DNA of 64,000 nucleotides from Prosopocoilus inquinatus (GCA_036172665.1 JAYKNF010000046.1:77001-141000); one strand, 5' to 3'; positions 13,251 to 26,439 are shown, counted from the stretch's first letter. Made by a program: numbers and translations. The notes: generated from the sequence alone by a model not told the origin.

Positions 13251-16200
13251 CGGACGCAGCAGAAGCTGGAAATAGTTTTAAACGAAACAACACGCATTAG
13301 CGTTGTTCCTGAGATGTATCTAATCGATCCTTACTCATCTATCATGTTATTTGGCGTTTCGATGGACTCCAGTAACTTTGATATGAGATACGAATTTCTT
13401 GGACGCAGCTGAAGCTAGAAATAGTTTTAAACGGAACAACACGCATTAGCGTTGTTCCTGTGATGTATCTAATCGATCCTTACTCATCTATCATGTTATT
13501 TGGCGTTTCGATGGACTCTAGTTACTCTGATGTGAGATACGACGTTTTCGGACGCAGCAGCAACTGGAAATAGTTTTAAACAAAACAACACGTATTAGCG
13601 TTGTTCCTGTGATGTATCTAATCTATCCTTACTCATCTATCATGTTAGTTTACGTTTGGATGGACTCCGGAAACTCTGATGTGAGATATGAAGTTCTCGG
13701 ACGCAGCAGAAGCTGGAAATAGTTTTGAATGAAACAACACGCATTAGCGTTGTTCCTGTGATGTATCTAATCGATCCTTTCTCATCTATCATGATTTCTG
13801 ACGTTTCGATGGACTCTAGTACTTCTGATGTGAGATACGACGTTTTTGGACGCAGCAGGAGCTGGAAATAGTTTTAAACGAAACTACACGCATTAGCGTT
13901 GTTCCTGTGATGTATCTAATCGATCCTTACTCATCTATCATGATTTCTGACGTTTCGATCGACTCTAGTAACTCTGATGTGAGATACGACGTTTTTGGAC
14001 GCAGCAGGAGCTGGAAATAGTTTTAAACGAAACAACACGTAGTAGCGTTGTTCCTGTGATGTATCTAATCGATCCTTACTCATCTATCATGTTATTTTAC
14101 GTTTGGATGGACTCCAGTAACTCTTATGTGAGATACAATGTTTTTGGACGCAGCAGAAGCTGGAAATAGTTTTGAAGGAAACAACACGCATTAGCGTTGT
14201 TCCTGTGATGTATCTAGTCGATCCTTACTCATCTATCATGTTATTTGGCGTTTCGATGGACTCCAGTAACTTTGATGTGAGATACGAAGTACTCGGACGC
14301 AGCTGAAGCAAGAAATAGTTTTAAACGAAACAACACGCATTAGCGTTGTTCCTGTGATGTATCTAATCGATCCTTACTCATCTATCATGTTATTTGGCGT
14401 TTCGATGGAATCTAGTTACTCTGATGTGAGATACAAAGTTCTCGGACGCAGCAGAAACTGGAAATAGTTTTAAATGAAACAACACGCATTAGCGTTGTTC
14501 CTGTGATGTATCTAATCGATCCTTACTCATCTATTATGTTAATTGACGTTTCTATGGACTCTAGTAACTCTGATGTGAGATACGAAGTTTTTGGACGCAG
14601 CAGGAGCTGGAAATAGTTTTAAACGAAACAACACGTATTAGCGTTGTTCCTGTGATGTATCTAATCTATCCTTACTCATCTATCATGTTAGTTTACGTTT
14701 GGATGGACTCCGGAAACTCTGATGTGAGATACGAAGTTCTCGGACGCAGCAGAAGCTGGAAATAGTTTTAAATGAAACAACACGCATTAACGTTGTTCCT
14801 GTGATGTATCTAGTCGATCCTTACTCATCTATCATGTTATTTGGCGTTTCGATGGACTCCAGTAACTTTGATGTGAGATACGAAGTTCTCGGACGCAGCT
14901 GAAGCAAGAAATACTTTTAAACGAAACAACACGCATTAGAGTTGTTCCTGTGATGTATCTAATCGATCCTTACTCATCTATCATGTTATTTGGCGTTTCG
15001 ATGGACTCTAGTTACTCTGATGTGAGATACAAAGTTCTCGGACGCAGCAGAAACTGGAAATAGTTTTAAATGAAACAACACGCATTAGCGTTGTTCCTGT
15101 GATGTATCTAATCGATCCTTACTCATCTATTATGTTAATTGACGTTTCTATGGACTCTAGTAACTCTGATGTGAGATACGAAGTTTTTGGACGCAGCAGG
15201 AGCTGGTAATAGTTTTAAACGAAACAACACGTATTAGCGTTATTCCTGTGATGTATCTAATCGATCCTTACTCTTCTATCATGTTATTTTACGTTTGGAT
15301 GGACTCCAGTAACTCTGATGTGAGATACTAAGCTTTTGGAAGCAGCAGAAGCTGGAAATAGTTTTGAACGAAACAACACTTATTAGCGTTGTTCCTGTGA
15401 TGTATCTAATCGATCCTTACTTAGCTACTATGTTATTTGACGTTCTGATGGACTCCAGTAACTCTAATGTGAGACACCAGATATTCGGACGCGGCCGAAG
15501 CTGGAAATAGTTTTAAACGAAACAACACGCATTAGCGTTGTTCCTGTGATCTTACTCATCTATCATATTATTTTACGTTTGGATGGACTCCGGTAACTCT
15601 GATGTGAGATACAAAGTTTTCGGACGCAGCAGAAGCTGGAAATAGTTTTAAACGAAACAACACGCATTAGCGTTGTTCCTGTGATGTATCTAATCGATCC
15701 TTACTCATCTATCATGTTATTTGGCGTTTCGATGGACTCCAGTAACTTTGATATGAGATACAAATTTCTTGGACGCAGCTGAAGCTAGAAATAGTTTTAA
15801 ACGGAACAACGCGCATTAGCGTTGTTCCTGTGATGTATCTAATCGATCCTTACTCATCTATCATGTTATTTGGCGTTTCGATGGACTCTAGTTACTCTGA
15901 CGTGAGATACGACGTTTTCGGACGCAGCAGCAACTGGAAATAGTTTTAAACGAAACAACACGTATTAGCGTTGTTCCTGTGATGTATCTAATGTATCCTT
16001 ACTCATCTATCATGTTAGTTTACGTTTGGATGGACTCCGGAAACTCTGATGTGAGATACGAAGTTCTCGGACGCAGCAGAAGCTGGAAATAGTTTTAAAT
16101 GAAACAACACGCATTAGCGTTGTTCCTGTGATGTATCTAATCGATCCTTACTCATCTATCATGATTTCTGACGTTTCGATGGACTCTAGTATTTCTGATG

Positions 16201-18451
16201 TGAGATACGACGTTTTTGGACGCAGAAGGAGCTGGAAATAGTTTTAAACGAAACTACACGCATTAGCGTTGTTCCTGTAATGTATCTAATCGATCCTTAC
16301 TCATCTATCATGTTACTTGACGTTTCGATGGACTCCAGTAACTCTGATGTGAGATACAAAGTTCTCGGACGCAGCAGAAGCTGGAAATGGTTTTGAAGGA
16401 AACAACACGCATTAGCGTTGTTCCTGTGATGTATCTAATCGATCCTTACTCACCTATCATGTTATTTGGCGTCTCGATGGACTCTAGTTACTCTGATGTG
16501 AGATACGATGTTCTCGTACGCAGCAGAAGCTGGAAATAGTTTTAAATGAAACAACACGCATTAGCATTGTTCCTGTGATGTATCTAATCGATCCTTACTC
16601 ATCTATCATGTTACTTGACGTTTCGATGGACTCCAGTTACTTTGATGTGAGATACGAAGTTCTCGGACGCAGCTGAAGCTAGGAATAGTTTTAAACGAAA
16701 CAACACGCATTAGCGTTGTTCCTGTGATGTACCTAATCGATATTTACTCATCTATCATGTTATTTGGCGTTTCGATGGACTCCAGTATCTTTGATGTGAG
16801 ATACGAAGTTCTCGGACGCAGCTGAAACTGGAAAAAGTTTTAAATGAAACAACACGCATTAGCGTTGTTCCTGTGATGTATCTAATCGATCCTTACTCAT
16901 CCAACTTGTTATTTGCCGTTTCTATGGACTATAGTAACTCTGATGTGAGATACGAAGTTCTCGGACGCAGCTGAAACTGGAAAAAGTTTTAAATGAAGCA
17001 ACACGCATTAGCGTTGTTCCTGTGATGTATCTAATCGATCCTTACTCATCTATCATGTTATTTGCCGTTTCTATGGACTATAGTAACTCTGATGTGAGAT
17101 ACGAAGTTCTCGGACGCAGCAGAAGCTGGAAATAGTTTTAAATGAAACAACACGCATTAGCGTTGTTCCTGTGATGTATCTAATCGATCCTTACTCATCT
17201 ATCATGTTATTTGGCGTTTCGATGGACTCCAGTTACTTTGATGTGAGATACGAAGTTCTCGGACGCAGCTTAAGCTAGAAATAGTTTTAAACAAAACAAC
17301 ACGCATTAGCGTTGCTCCTGTGATGTATCTAATCGATCCTTACTCATCTATCATGTTATTTTACGTTTGGATGGACTCCAGTAACTCTGATGTGAGATAC
17401 AAAGTCTTTGGACGCAGCAGAAGCTGGAAATAGTTTTGAACGAAACAACACGTATTAGCGTTGTTCCTGTGATGTATCTAATCTATCCTTACTCATCTAT
17501 CATGTAATTTTACGTTTGGATGGACTCCGGAATCTCTGATGTGAGATACGAAGTTCTCGGACGCAGCAGAAGCTGGAAATAGTTTTAAATGAAACAACAC
17601 GCATTAGCATTGTTCCTGTGATGTATCTAATCGATCCTTGCTCATCTATCATGTTATTTGACGTTTCGATGGACTCTAGTAACTCTGATGTGAGATACGA
17701 AGTTTTTGGACGCAGCTGAAACTGGAAAAAGTTTTAAATGAAACAACACGCATTAGCATTGTTCCTGTGATGTATCTAATCGATCCTTACTCACCTATCA
17801 TGTTATTTGGCGTTTCGATGGACTCCAGTATCATTGATGTGAGATACGAAGTTCTCGGACGCAGCTGAAACTGGAAAAAGTTTTAAATGAAACAACACGC
17901 ATTAGCGTTGTTCCTGTGATGTATCTAATCGATCCTTACTCACCTATCATGTTATTTGGCGTTTCGATGGACTCCAGTATCTTTGATGTGAGATACGAAG
18001 TTCTCGGACGCAGCTGAAACTGGAAAAAGTTTTAAATGAAACAACACGCATTAGCGTTGTTCCTGTGATGTATCTAATCGATCCTTACTCATCTATCATG
18101 TTATTTGCCGTTTCTATGGACTATAGTAACTCTGATGTGAGATACGAAGTTCTCGGACGCAGCTGAAACTGGAAAAAGTTTTAAATGAAACAACACGCAT
18201 TAGCGTTGTTCCTGTGATGTATCTAATCGATCCTTACTCATCTATCATGTTATTTGGCGTTTCGATGGACTCCAGTTACTTTGATGTGAGATACGAAGTT
18301 CTCGGACGCAGCTGAAGCTAGGAATAGTTTTAAACGAAACAACACGCATTAGCGTTGTTCCTGTGATGTACCTAATCGATACTTACTCATCTATCATGTT
18401 ATTTGGCGTTTCGATGGACTCCAGTATCTTTGATGTGAGATACGAAGTTCT
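13251..18451 (+). repeat. Higher-order repeat block F2, copy 1 (about 5.2 kb)
   Basis: From 13,251 to about 14,645 this copy matches 18,452-19,846 at offset 5,201 (35 x 149 - 14; the 14-bp deletion unit at 15,550 lies between). From about 14,620 it matches copy 2 at offset 5,648, and after about 15,400 at offset 5,499. The shift of 149 means copy 2 lacks one unit (the one with GATACTAAGCTTTTGG near 15,330). Tags shared by both copies are ACTCTTATGTGAG (14,120 and 19,321), CATTAGAGTTGTTCC (14,934 and 20,582), ATCCAACTTGTTATTTGCC (16,899 and 22,398) and ATCATGTAATTTTACG (17,499 and 22,998). Agreement breaks near 17,790 and returns near 18,050. Confidence 0.85.
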
Positions 18452-21400
18452 CGGACGCAGCAGAAGCTGGAAATAGTTTTAAACGAAACAACACGCATTA
18501 GCGTTGTTCCTGAGATGTATCTAATCGATCCTTACTCATCTATCATGTTATTTGGCGTTTCGATGGACTCCAGTAACTTTGATATGAGATACGAATTTCT
18601 TGGACGCAGCTGAAGCTAGAAATAGTTTTAAACGGAACAACACGCATTAGCGTTGTTCCTGTGATGTATCTAATCGATCCTTACTCATCTATCATGTTAT
18701 TTGGCGTTTCGATGGACTCTAGTTACTCTGATGTGAGATACGACGTTTTCGGACGCAGCAGCAACTGGAAATAGTTTTAAACAAAACAACACGTATTAGC
18801 GTTGTTCCTGTGATGTATCTAATCTATCCTTACTCATCTATCATGTTAGTTTACGTTTGGATGGACTCCGGAAACTCTGATGTGAGATATGAAGTTCACG
18901 GACGCAGCAGAAGCTGGAAATAGTTTTGAATGAAACAACACGCATTAGCGTTGTTCCTGTGATGTATCTAATCGATCCTTACTCATCTATAATGATTTCT
19001 GACGTTTCGATGGACTCTAGTACTTCTGATGTGAGATACGACGTTTTTGGACGCAGCAGGAGCTGGAAATAGTTTTAAACGAAACTACACGCATTAGCGT
19101 TGTTCCTGTGATGTATCTAATCGATCCTTACTCATCTATCATGATTTCTGACGTTTCGATCGACTCTAGTAACTCTGATGTGAGATACGACGTTTTTGGA
19201 CGCAGCAGGAGCTGGAAATAGTTTTAAACGAAACAACACGTAGTAGCGTTGTTCCTGTGATGTATCTAATCGATCCTTACTCATCTATCATGTTATTTTA
19301 CGTTTGGATGGACTCCAGTAACTCTTATGTGAGATACAATGTTTTTGGACGCAGCAGAAGCTGGAAATAGTTTTGAAGGAAACAACACGCATTAGCGTTG
19401 TTCCTGTGATGTATCTAGTCGATCCTTACTCATCTATCATGTTATTTGGCGTTTCGATGGACTCCAGTAACTTTGATGTGAGATACGAAGTACTCGGACG
19501 CAGCTGAAGCAAGAAATAGTTTTAAACGAAACAACACGCATTAGCGTTGTTCCTGTGATGTATCTAATCGATCCTTACTCATCTATCATGTTATTTGGCG
19601 TTTCGATGGACTCTAGTTACTCTGATGTGAGATACAAAGTTCTCGGACGCAGCAGAAACTGGAAATAGTTTTAAATGAAACAACACGCATTAGCGTTGTT
19701 CCTGTGATGTATCTAATCGATCCTTACTCATCTATTATGTTAATTGACGTTTCTATGGACTCTAGTAACTCTGATGTGAGATACGAAGTTTTTGGACGCA
19801 GCAGGAGCTGGAAATAGTTTTAAACGAAACAACACGTATTAGCGTTATTCCTGTGATGTATCTAATCGATCCTTACTCATCTATTATGTTAGTTTACGTT
19901 TGGATGGACTCCGGAAACTCTGATGTGAGATACGAAGTTCTCGGACGCAGCAGAAGCTGGAAATAGTTTTAAATGAAACAACACGCATTAGCGTTGTTCC
20001 TGTGATGTATCTAATCGATCCTTACTCATCTATCATGATTTCTGACGTTTCGATGGACTCTAGTATTTCTGATGTGAGATACGACGTTTTTGGACGCAGC
20101 AGGAGCTGGAAATAGTTTTAAACGAAACTACACGCATTAGCGTTGTTCCTGTGATGTATCTAATCGATCCTTACTCATCTATCATGTTATTTGGCGTTTC
20201 GATGGACTCTAGTTACTCTGATGTGAGATACGACGTTTTCGGACGCAGCAGCGACTGGAAATAGTTTTAAACGAAACAACACGTATTAGCGTTGTTCCTG
20301 TGATGTATCTAATCTATCCTTACTCATCTATCATGTTAGTTTACGTTTGGATGGACTCCGGAAACTCTGATGTGAGATACGAAGTTCTCGGACGCAGCAG
20401 AAGCTGGAAATAGTTTTAAATGAAACAACACGCATTAGCGTTGTTCCTGTGATGTATCTAGTCGATCCTTACTCATCTATCATGTTATTTGGCGTTTCGA
20501 TGGACTCCAGTAACTTTGATGTGAGATACGAAGTTCTCGGACGCAGCTGAAGCAAGAAATACTTTTAAACGAAACAACACGCATTAGAGTTGTTCCTGTG
20601 ATGTATCTAATCGATCCTTACTCATCTATCATGTTATTTGGCGTTTCGATGGACTCTAGTTACTCTGATGTGAGATACAAAGTTCTCGGACGCAGCAGAA
20701 ACTGGAAATAGTTTTAAATGAAACAACACGCATTAGCGTTGTTCCTGTGATGTATCTAATCGATCCTTACTCATCTATTATGTTAATTGACGTTTCTATG
20801 GACTCTAGTAACTCTGATGTGAGATACGAAGTTTTTGGACGCAGCAGGAGCTGGTAATAGTTTTAAACGAAACAACACGTATTAGCGTTATTCCTGTGAT
20901 GTATCTAATCGATCCTTACTTAGCTACTATGTTATTTGACGTTCTGATGGACTCCAGTAACTCTAATGTGAGACACCAGATATTCGGACGCGGCTGAATC
21001 TGGAAATAGTTTTAAACGAAACAACACGCATTAGCGTTGTTCCTGTGATCTTACTCATCTATCATATTATTTTACGTTTGGATGGACTCCGGTAACTCTG
21101 ATGTGAGATACAAAGTTTTCGGACGCAGCAGAAGCTGGAAATAGTTTTAAACGAAACAACACGCATTAGCGTTGTTCCTGTGATGTATCTAATCGATCCT
21201 TACTCATCTATCATGTTATTTGGCGTTTCGATGGACTCCAGTAACTTTGATATGAGATACGAATTTCTTGGACGCAGCTGAAGCTAGAAATAGTTTTAAA
21301 CGGAACAACGCGCATTAGCGTTGTTCCTGTGATGTATCTAATCGATCCTTACTCATCTATCATGTTATTTGGCGTTTCGATGGACTCTAGTTACTCTGAC

Positions 21401-23941
21401 GTGAGATACGACGTTTTCGGACGCAGCAGCAACTGGAAATAGTTTTAAACGAAACAACACGTATTAGCGTTGTTCCTGTGATGTATCTAATGTATCCTTA
21501 CTCATCTATCATGTTAGTTTACGTTTGGATGGACTCCGGAAACTCTGATGTGAGATACGAAGTTCTCGGACGCAGCAGAAGCTGGAAATAGTTTTAAATG
21601 AAACAACACGCATTAGCGTTGTTCCTGTGATGTATCTAATCGATCCTTACTCATCTATCATGATTTCTGACGTTTCGATGGACTCTAGTATTTCTGATGT
21701 GAGATACGACGTTTTTGGACGCAGAAGGAGCTGGAAATAGTTTTAAACGAAACTACACGCATTAGCGTTGTTCCTGTAATGTATCTAATCGATCCTTACT
21801 CATCTATCATGTTACTTGACGTTTCGATGGACTCCAGTAACTCTGATGTGAGATACAAAGTTCTCGGACGCAGCAGAAGCTGGAAATGGTTTTGAAGGAA
21901 ACAACACGCATTAGCGTTGTTCCTGTGATGTATCTAATCGATCCTTACTCACCTATCATGTTATTTGGCGTCTCGATGGACTCTAGTTACTCTGATGTGA
22001 GATACGATGTTCTCGTACGCAGCAGAAGCTGGAAATAGTTTTAAATGAAACAACACGCATTAGCATTGTTCCTGTGATGTATCTAATCGATCCTTACTCA
22101 TCTATCATGTTACTTGACGTTTCGATGGACTCCAGTTACTTTGATGTGAGATACGAAGTTCTCGGACGCAGCTGAAGCTAGGAATAGTTTTAAACGAAAC
22201 AACACGCATTAGCGTTGTTCCTGTGATGTACCTAATCGATATTTACTCATCTATCATGTTATTTGGCGTTTCGATGGACTCCAGTATCTTTGATGTGAGA
22301 TACGAAGTTCTCGGACGCAGCTGAAACTGGAAAAAGTTTTAAATGAAACAACACGCATTAGCGTTGTTCCTGTGATGTATCTAATCGATCCTTACTCATC
22401 CAACTTGTTATTTGCCGTTTCTATGGACTATAGTAACTCTGATGTGAGATACGAAGTTCTCGGACGCAGCTGAAACTGGAAAAAGTTTTAAATGAAGCAA
22501 CACGCATTAGCGTTGTTCCTGTGATGTATCTAATCGATCCTTACTCATCTATCATGTTATTTGCCGTTTCTATGGACTATAGTAACTCTGATGTGAGATA
22601 CGAAGTTCTCGGACGCAGCAGAAGCTGGAAATAGTTTTAAATGAAACAACACGCATTAGCGTTGTTCCTGTGATGTATCTAATCGATCCTTACTCATCTA
22701 TCATGTTATTTGGCGTTTCGATGGACTCCAGTTACTTTGATGTGAGATACGAAGTTCTCGGACGCAGCTTAAGCTAGAAATAGTTTTAAACAAAACAACA
22801 CGCATTAGCGTTGCTCCTGTGATGTATCTAATCGATCCTTACTCATCTATCATGTTATTTTACGTTTGGATGGACTCCAGTAACTCTGATGTGAGATACA
22901 AAGTCTTTGGACGCAGCAGAAGCTGGAAATAGTTTTGAACGAAACAACACGTATTAGCGTTGTTCCTGTGATGTATCTAATCTATCCTTACTCATCTATC
23001 ATGTAATTTTACGTTTGGATGGACTCCGGAATCTCTGATGTGAGATACGAAGTTCTCGGACGCAGCAGAAGCTGGAAATAGTTTTAAATGAAACAACACG
23101 CATTAGCATTGTTCCTGTGATGTATCTAATCGATCCTTGCTCATCTATCATGTTATTTGACGTTTCGATGGACTCTAGTAACTCTGATGTGAGATACGAA
23201 GTTTTTGGACGCAGCTGAAACTGGAAAAAGTTTTAAATGAAACAACACGCATTAGCATTGTTCCTGTGATGTATCTAATCGATCCTTACTCATCCATCAT
23301 GTTACTTGACGTTTCGATGGACTCCAGTTACTTTGATGTGAGATACGAAGTTCTCGGACGCAGCTGAAGCTAGGAATAGTTTTAAACGAAACAACACGCA
23401 TTAGCGTTGTTCCTGTGATGTACCTAATCGATACTTACTCATCTATCATGTTATTTGGCGTTTCGATGGACTCCAGTATCTTTGATGTGAGATACGAAGT
23501 TCTCGGACGCAGCTGAAACTGGAAAAAGTTTTAAATGAAACAACACGCATTAGCGTTGTTCCTGTGATGTATCTAATCGATCCTTACTCATCTATCATGT
23601 TATTTGCCGTTTCTATGGACTATAGTAACTCTGATGTGAGATACGAAGTTCTCGGACGCAGCTGAAACTGGAAAAAGTTTTAAATGAAACAACACGCATT
23701 AGCGTTGTTCCTGTGATGTATCTAATCGATCCTTACTCATCTATCATGTTATTTGGCGTTTCGATGGACTCCAGTTACTTTGATGTGAGATACGAAGTTC
23801 TCGGACGCAGCTTAAGCTAGAAATAGTTTTAAACAAAACAACACGCATTAGCGTTGCTCCTGTGATGTATCTAATCGATCCTTACTCATCTATCATGTTA
23901 TTTTACGTTTGGATGGACTCCAGTAACTCTGATGTGAGATA
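18452..23941 (+). repeat. Higher-order repeat block F2, copy 2, ending at the inversion
   Basis: This is the second copy of the 13,251-18,451 block. It begins directly after copy 1 and its satellite runs without a break to the inversion at 23,942. Differences from copy 1 include loss of one unit near 20,930 and a different run of units about 17,790-18,050 versus 23,290-23,560. Its last units (GGACGCAGCTTAAGCTAG, then a GTTGCTCCTG unit) repeat those at about 17,230-17,440 and 22,730-22,950. So a third, partial amplification of the same segment abuts the join. Confidence 0.82.
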
Positions 23942-23975
23942 CAAACGTTAAATAACATGTTAGATAAGTAAGGAT
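23881..23975. other. Inversion junction between the two array arms
   Basis: The last + unit reads normally to GATGTGAGATACAAA, where a normal unit would go on with GT. Instead the sequence goes on as ACGTTAAATAACATG, the reverse complement of the first third of a unit. CAAA at 23,942-23,945 fits both sides, so the join carries four bases of microhomology. In unit terms the + side stops near position 66 and the - side starts near position 33, counting back to 1. As a result 23,881-23,910 and 23,943-23,972 are inverted repeats of each other (27 of 30 positions pair) with a 32-nt spacer, so a local stem-loop is possible. The orientation change is seen directly. The mechanism (end joining or template switching at microhomology) is inferred. 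Confidence 0.95.
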
Positions 23976-24088
23976 CGATTAGATACATCACAGGAACAAC
24001 GCTAATGCGTGTTGTTTCATTTAAAACTATTTCCAGCTTCTGCTGCGTCCGAGAACTTCGTATCTCACATCAGGGTTACTGGAGTCCA

Positions 24089-26104
24089 TCCAAACGTCAA
24101 ATAACATAGTAGCTAAGTAAGGATCGATTAGATACAGCACCGGAACAACGCTAATGCGTGTTGTTTCGTTTAGAACTATTTCAAGCTTCTGCTGCGTCCG
24201 AGAACTTTGTATCTCACATCAGAGTTACTGGAGTCCGTCCAAACTTCAAATAACATGATAGATGAGTAAGGATCGATTAGATACATCATAGGAACAACGC
24301 TAATATGTGTTGTTTCGTTTAAAACTATTTCCAGCTGCTGCTGCGTCCGAAAACGTCGTATCTCACATCAGAGTTACTGGAGTCCATTCAAACGTCAAAT
24401 AACATGATAGATGAGTAAGGATCGATTAGATACATCACAGGAACAACGCTAATGCGTGTTGTTTCATTTAAAACTATTTCCAGCTTCTGCTGCGTCCGAG
24501 AACTTCGTATCTCACATCAGGGTTACTGGAGTCCATCCAAACGTCAAATAACATAGTAGCTAAGTAAGGATCGATTAGATACATCACAGGAACAACGCTA
24601 ATACGTGTTGTTTCGTTTAAAACTATTTCCAGCTCCTGCTGCGTCCAAAAACTTTGTATCTCACATCAGAGTTACTGTAGTCCATCCAAACGTAAAATAA
24701 CATGATAGATAAGTAAGGATCGATTAGATACAGCACAGGAACAACGCCAATGCGAGTTGTTTAGTTTAAAACTATTTCCAGCTTCTGCTGCGTCCGAAAA
24801 CTTCGTATCTCACATCAAAGTTACTGGAGTCCATTCAAACGTCAAATAACATGATAGATGAGTAAGGATCGATTAGATACATCACAGGAACAACGCTAAT
24901 ACGTGTTGTTTCGTTTAAAACTATTTCCAGCTTCTGCTGCGTCCGAAAACGTCGTATCTCACATCAAAGTTACTGGAGTCCATCGAAACGTCAAATAATA
25001 TAGTAGCTAAGTAAGAATCGATTAGATACATCACAGGAACAACGCTAAAACGTGTTGCTTCGTTTAAAACTATTTCCAGTTCCTGCTGCGCCCAAAAACT
25101 TCGTATCTCATTTCAGAGTTACTAGAGTCCATCCAAACGTAAAATAACATGATAGATGAGTAAGGATCGATTAGATACATCACAGGAACAACGCTAATAC
25201 GTGTTGTTTCGTTTAAAACTATTTCCAGCTCCTGCTGCGTCCGAAAACGTCGTATCTCACATCAGAGTTACTGGAGTCCATCGAAACGTCAAACAACATA
25301 GTAGCTAAGTAAGGATCGATTAGATACATCACAGGAACAACGCTAATACGTGTTGTTTCGTTCAAAACTATTTCCAGCTTCTGCTGCGTCCGAGAACTTC
25401 GTATCTCACATCAGGGTTACTGGAGTCCATCCAAACGTCAAATAACATGATAGATAAGAAAGGATCGATTAGATACAGCACAGGAACAACGCTAATGCGT
25501 GTTGTTTCGTTTAGAACTATTTCAAGCTTCTGCTGCGTCCGAGAACTTTGTATCTCAAATCAGAGTTACTGGAGTCCGTCCAAACGTCAAATAACATGAT
25601 AGATAAATAAGGATCGATTAGATACATCACAGGAACAACGCTAATGCGTGTTGTTTCATTTAAAACTATTTCAAGCTTCTGCTGCGTCCGAGAACTTCGT
25701 ATCTCACATCAGGGTTACTGGAGTCCATCCAAACGTCAAATAACATGATAGATAAGTAAGGATCGATTAGATACAGCACAGGAACAACGCTAATGCGTGT
25801 TGTTTCGTTTAGAACTATTTCAAGCTTCTGCTGCGTCCGAGAACTTTGTATCTCACATCAGAGTTACTGGAGTCCGTCCAAACGTCAAATAACATAGTAG
25901 CTAAGTAAGGATCGATTAGATACAGCACAGGAACAACGCTAATGCGTGTTGTTTCGTTTAGAACTATTTCAAGCTTCTGCTGCGTCCGAGAACTTTGTAT
26001 CTCACATCAGAGTTACTGGAGTCCGTCCAAACGTCAAATAACATGATAGATGAGTAAGGATCGATTAGATACATCACAGGAACAACGCTAATACGTGTTG
26101 TTTC
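24089..26104 (-). repeat. Block R1, copy 1 (2.0 kb), first complete block after the inversion
   Basis: It matches 33,588-35,603 at a constant offset of 9,499 bp over its whole length. Tags are GATACAGCACCGGAAC (24,131 and 33,630), GCTAATATGTGTTG (24,299 and 33,798), GTTACTGTAGTCC (24,671 and 34,170), CGCTAAAACGTGTTGC (25,043 and 34,542), AAACAACATAG (25,291 and 34,790) and GATAAGAAAGGATCG (25,452 and 34,951). Differences seen include GTTTAGTTTAAAAC here versus GTTTCGTTTAAAAC in copy 2, and AGTAAGAATCG versus AGTAAGGATCG. The offset equals 64 x 149 - 40 + 3, which the indels tagged between the copies account for exactly. Confidence 0.87.
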
Positions 26105-26439
26105 ATTTAAAACTATTTCCAGCTCCTGCTGCGTCCAAAAACTTCGTATCTCACATCAGAATTACTAGAGTCCATCGAAACGTCAAATAACATGATAGAT
26201 GAGTAAGGATCGATTAGATACATCACAGGAACAACGCTAATGCGTGTTGTTTCGTTTAAAACTATTTCCAGCTCCTGCTGCGTCCAAAAACTTTGTATCT
26301 CACATCAGACTTACTGGAGTCCATCCAAACGTCAAATAACATGTTAGATAAGTAAGGATCGTTTAGATACATCACAGGAACAACGCTAATACGTGTTGTT
26401 TCGTTCAAAACTATTTCCAGCTTCTGCTGCGTCCGAGAA

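Larger units (their letters stand above)
1..23945 (+). repeat. 149-bp satellite array, + orientation arm (about 160 units)
   Basis: The motif CCTTACTCATCTATCATG recurs with 149-bp spacing (starts at 1, 150, 299, 448, 597) and the same unit continues to the flip at 23,945. In order, the unit carries TCGATGGACT, GATGTGAGATAC, GGACGCAGCAG, AGCTGGAAATAG, TTTTAAACGAAACAACACG, ATTAGCGTTGTTCCTG and TGATGTATCTAATCGAT. Units differ mostly by single substitutions at recurring positions. Typical alternatives are TTTTACGTTTGGATGG, TTGGCGTTTCGATGG or TTGACGTTTCGATGG near the start, and CAGCAGAAGC, CAGCAGGAGC or CAGCTGAAGC in the middle. No gene or foreign insertion interrupts the arm. Most units have one ATCGAT, so ClaI-type sites are spaced by the repeat length. 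The family is not one I recognise. A unit close to the 147 bp of a nucleosome core is common for centromeric and pericentromeric satellites; that role is inferred here. Confidence 0.98.

Noticed and set aside
23881..23975. Transposon terminal inverted repeats or an origin-type palindrome at the flip
   Set aside because: The inverted arms are ordinary satellite bases, imperfect, and have neither target-site duplication nor transposase nearby. The pairing follows from the change of orientation.
23881..23975. Fold-back sequencing chimera
   Set aside because: Unit variants and their order differ on the two sides, whereas a fold-back would give mirrored identical units. An assembly misjoin between two real arrays remains possible and needs spanning reads.
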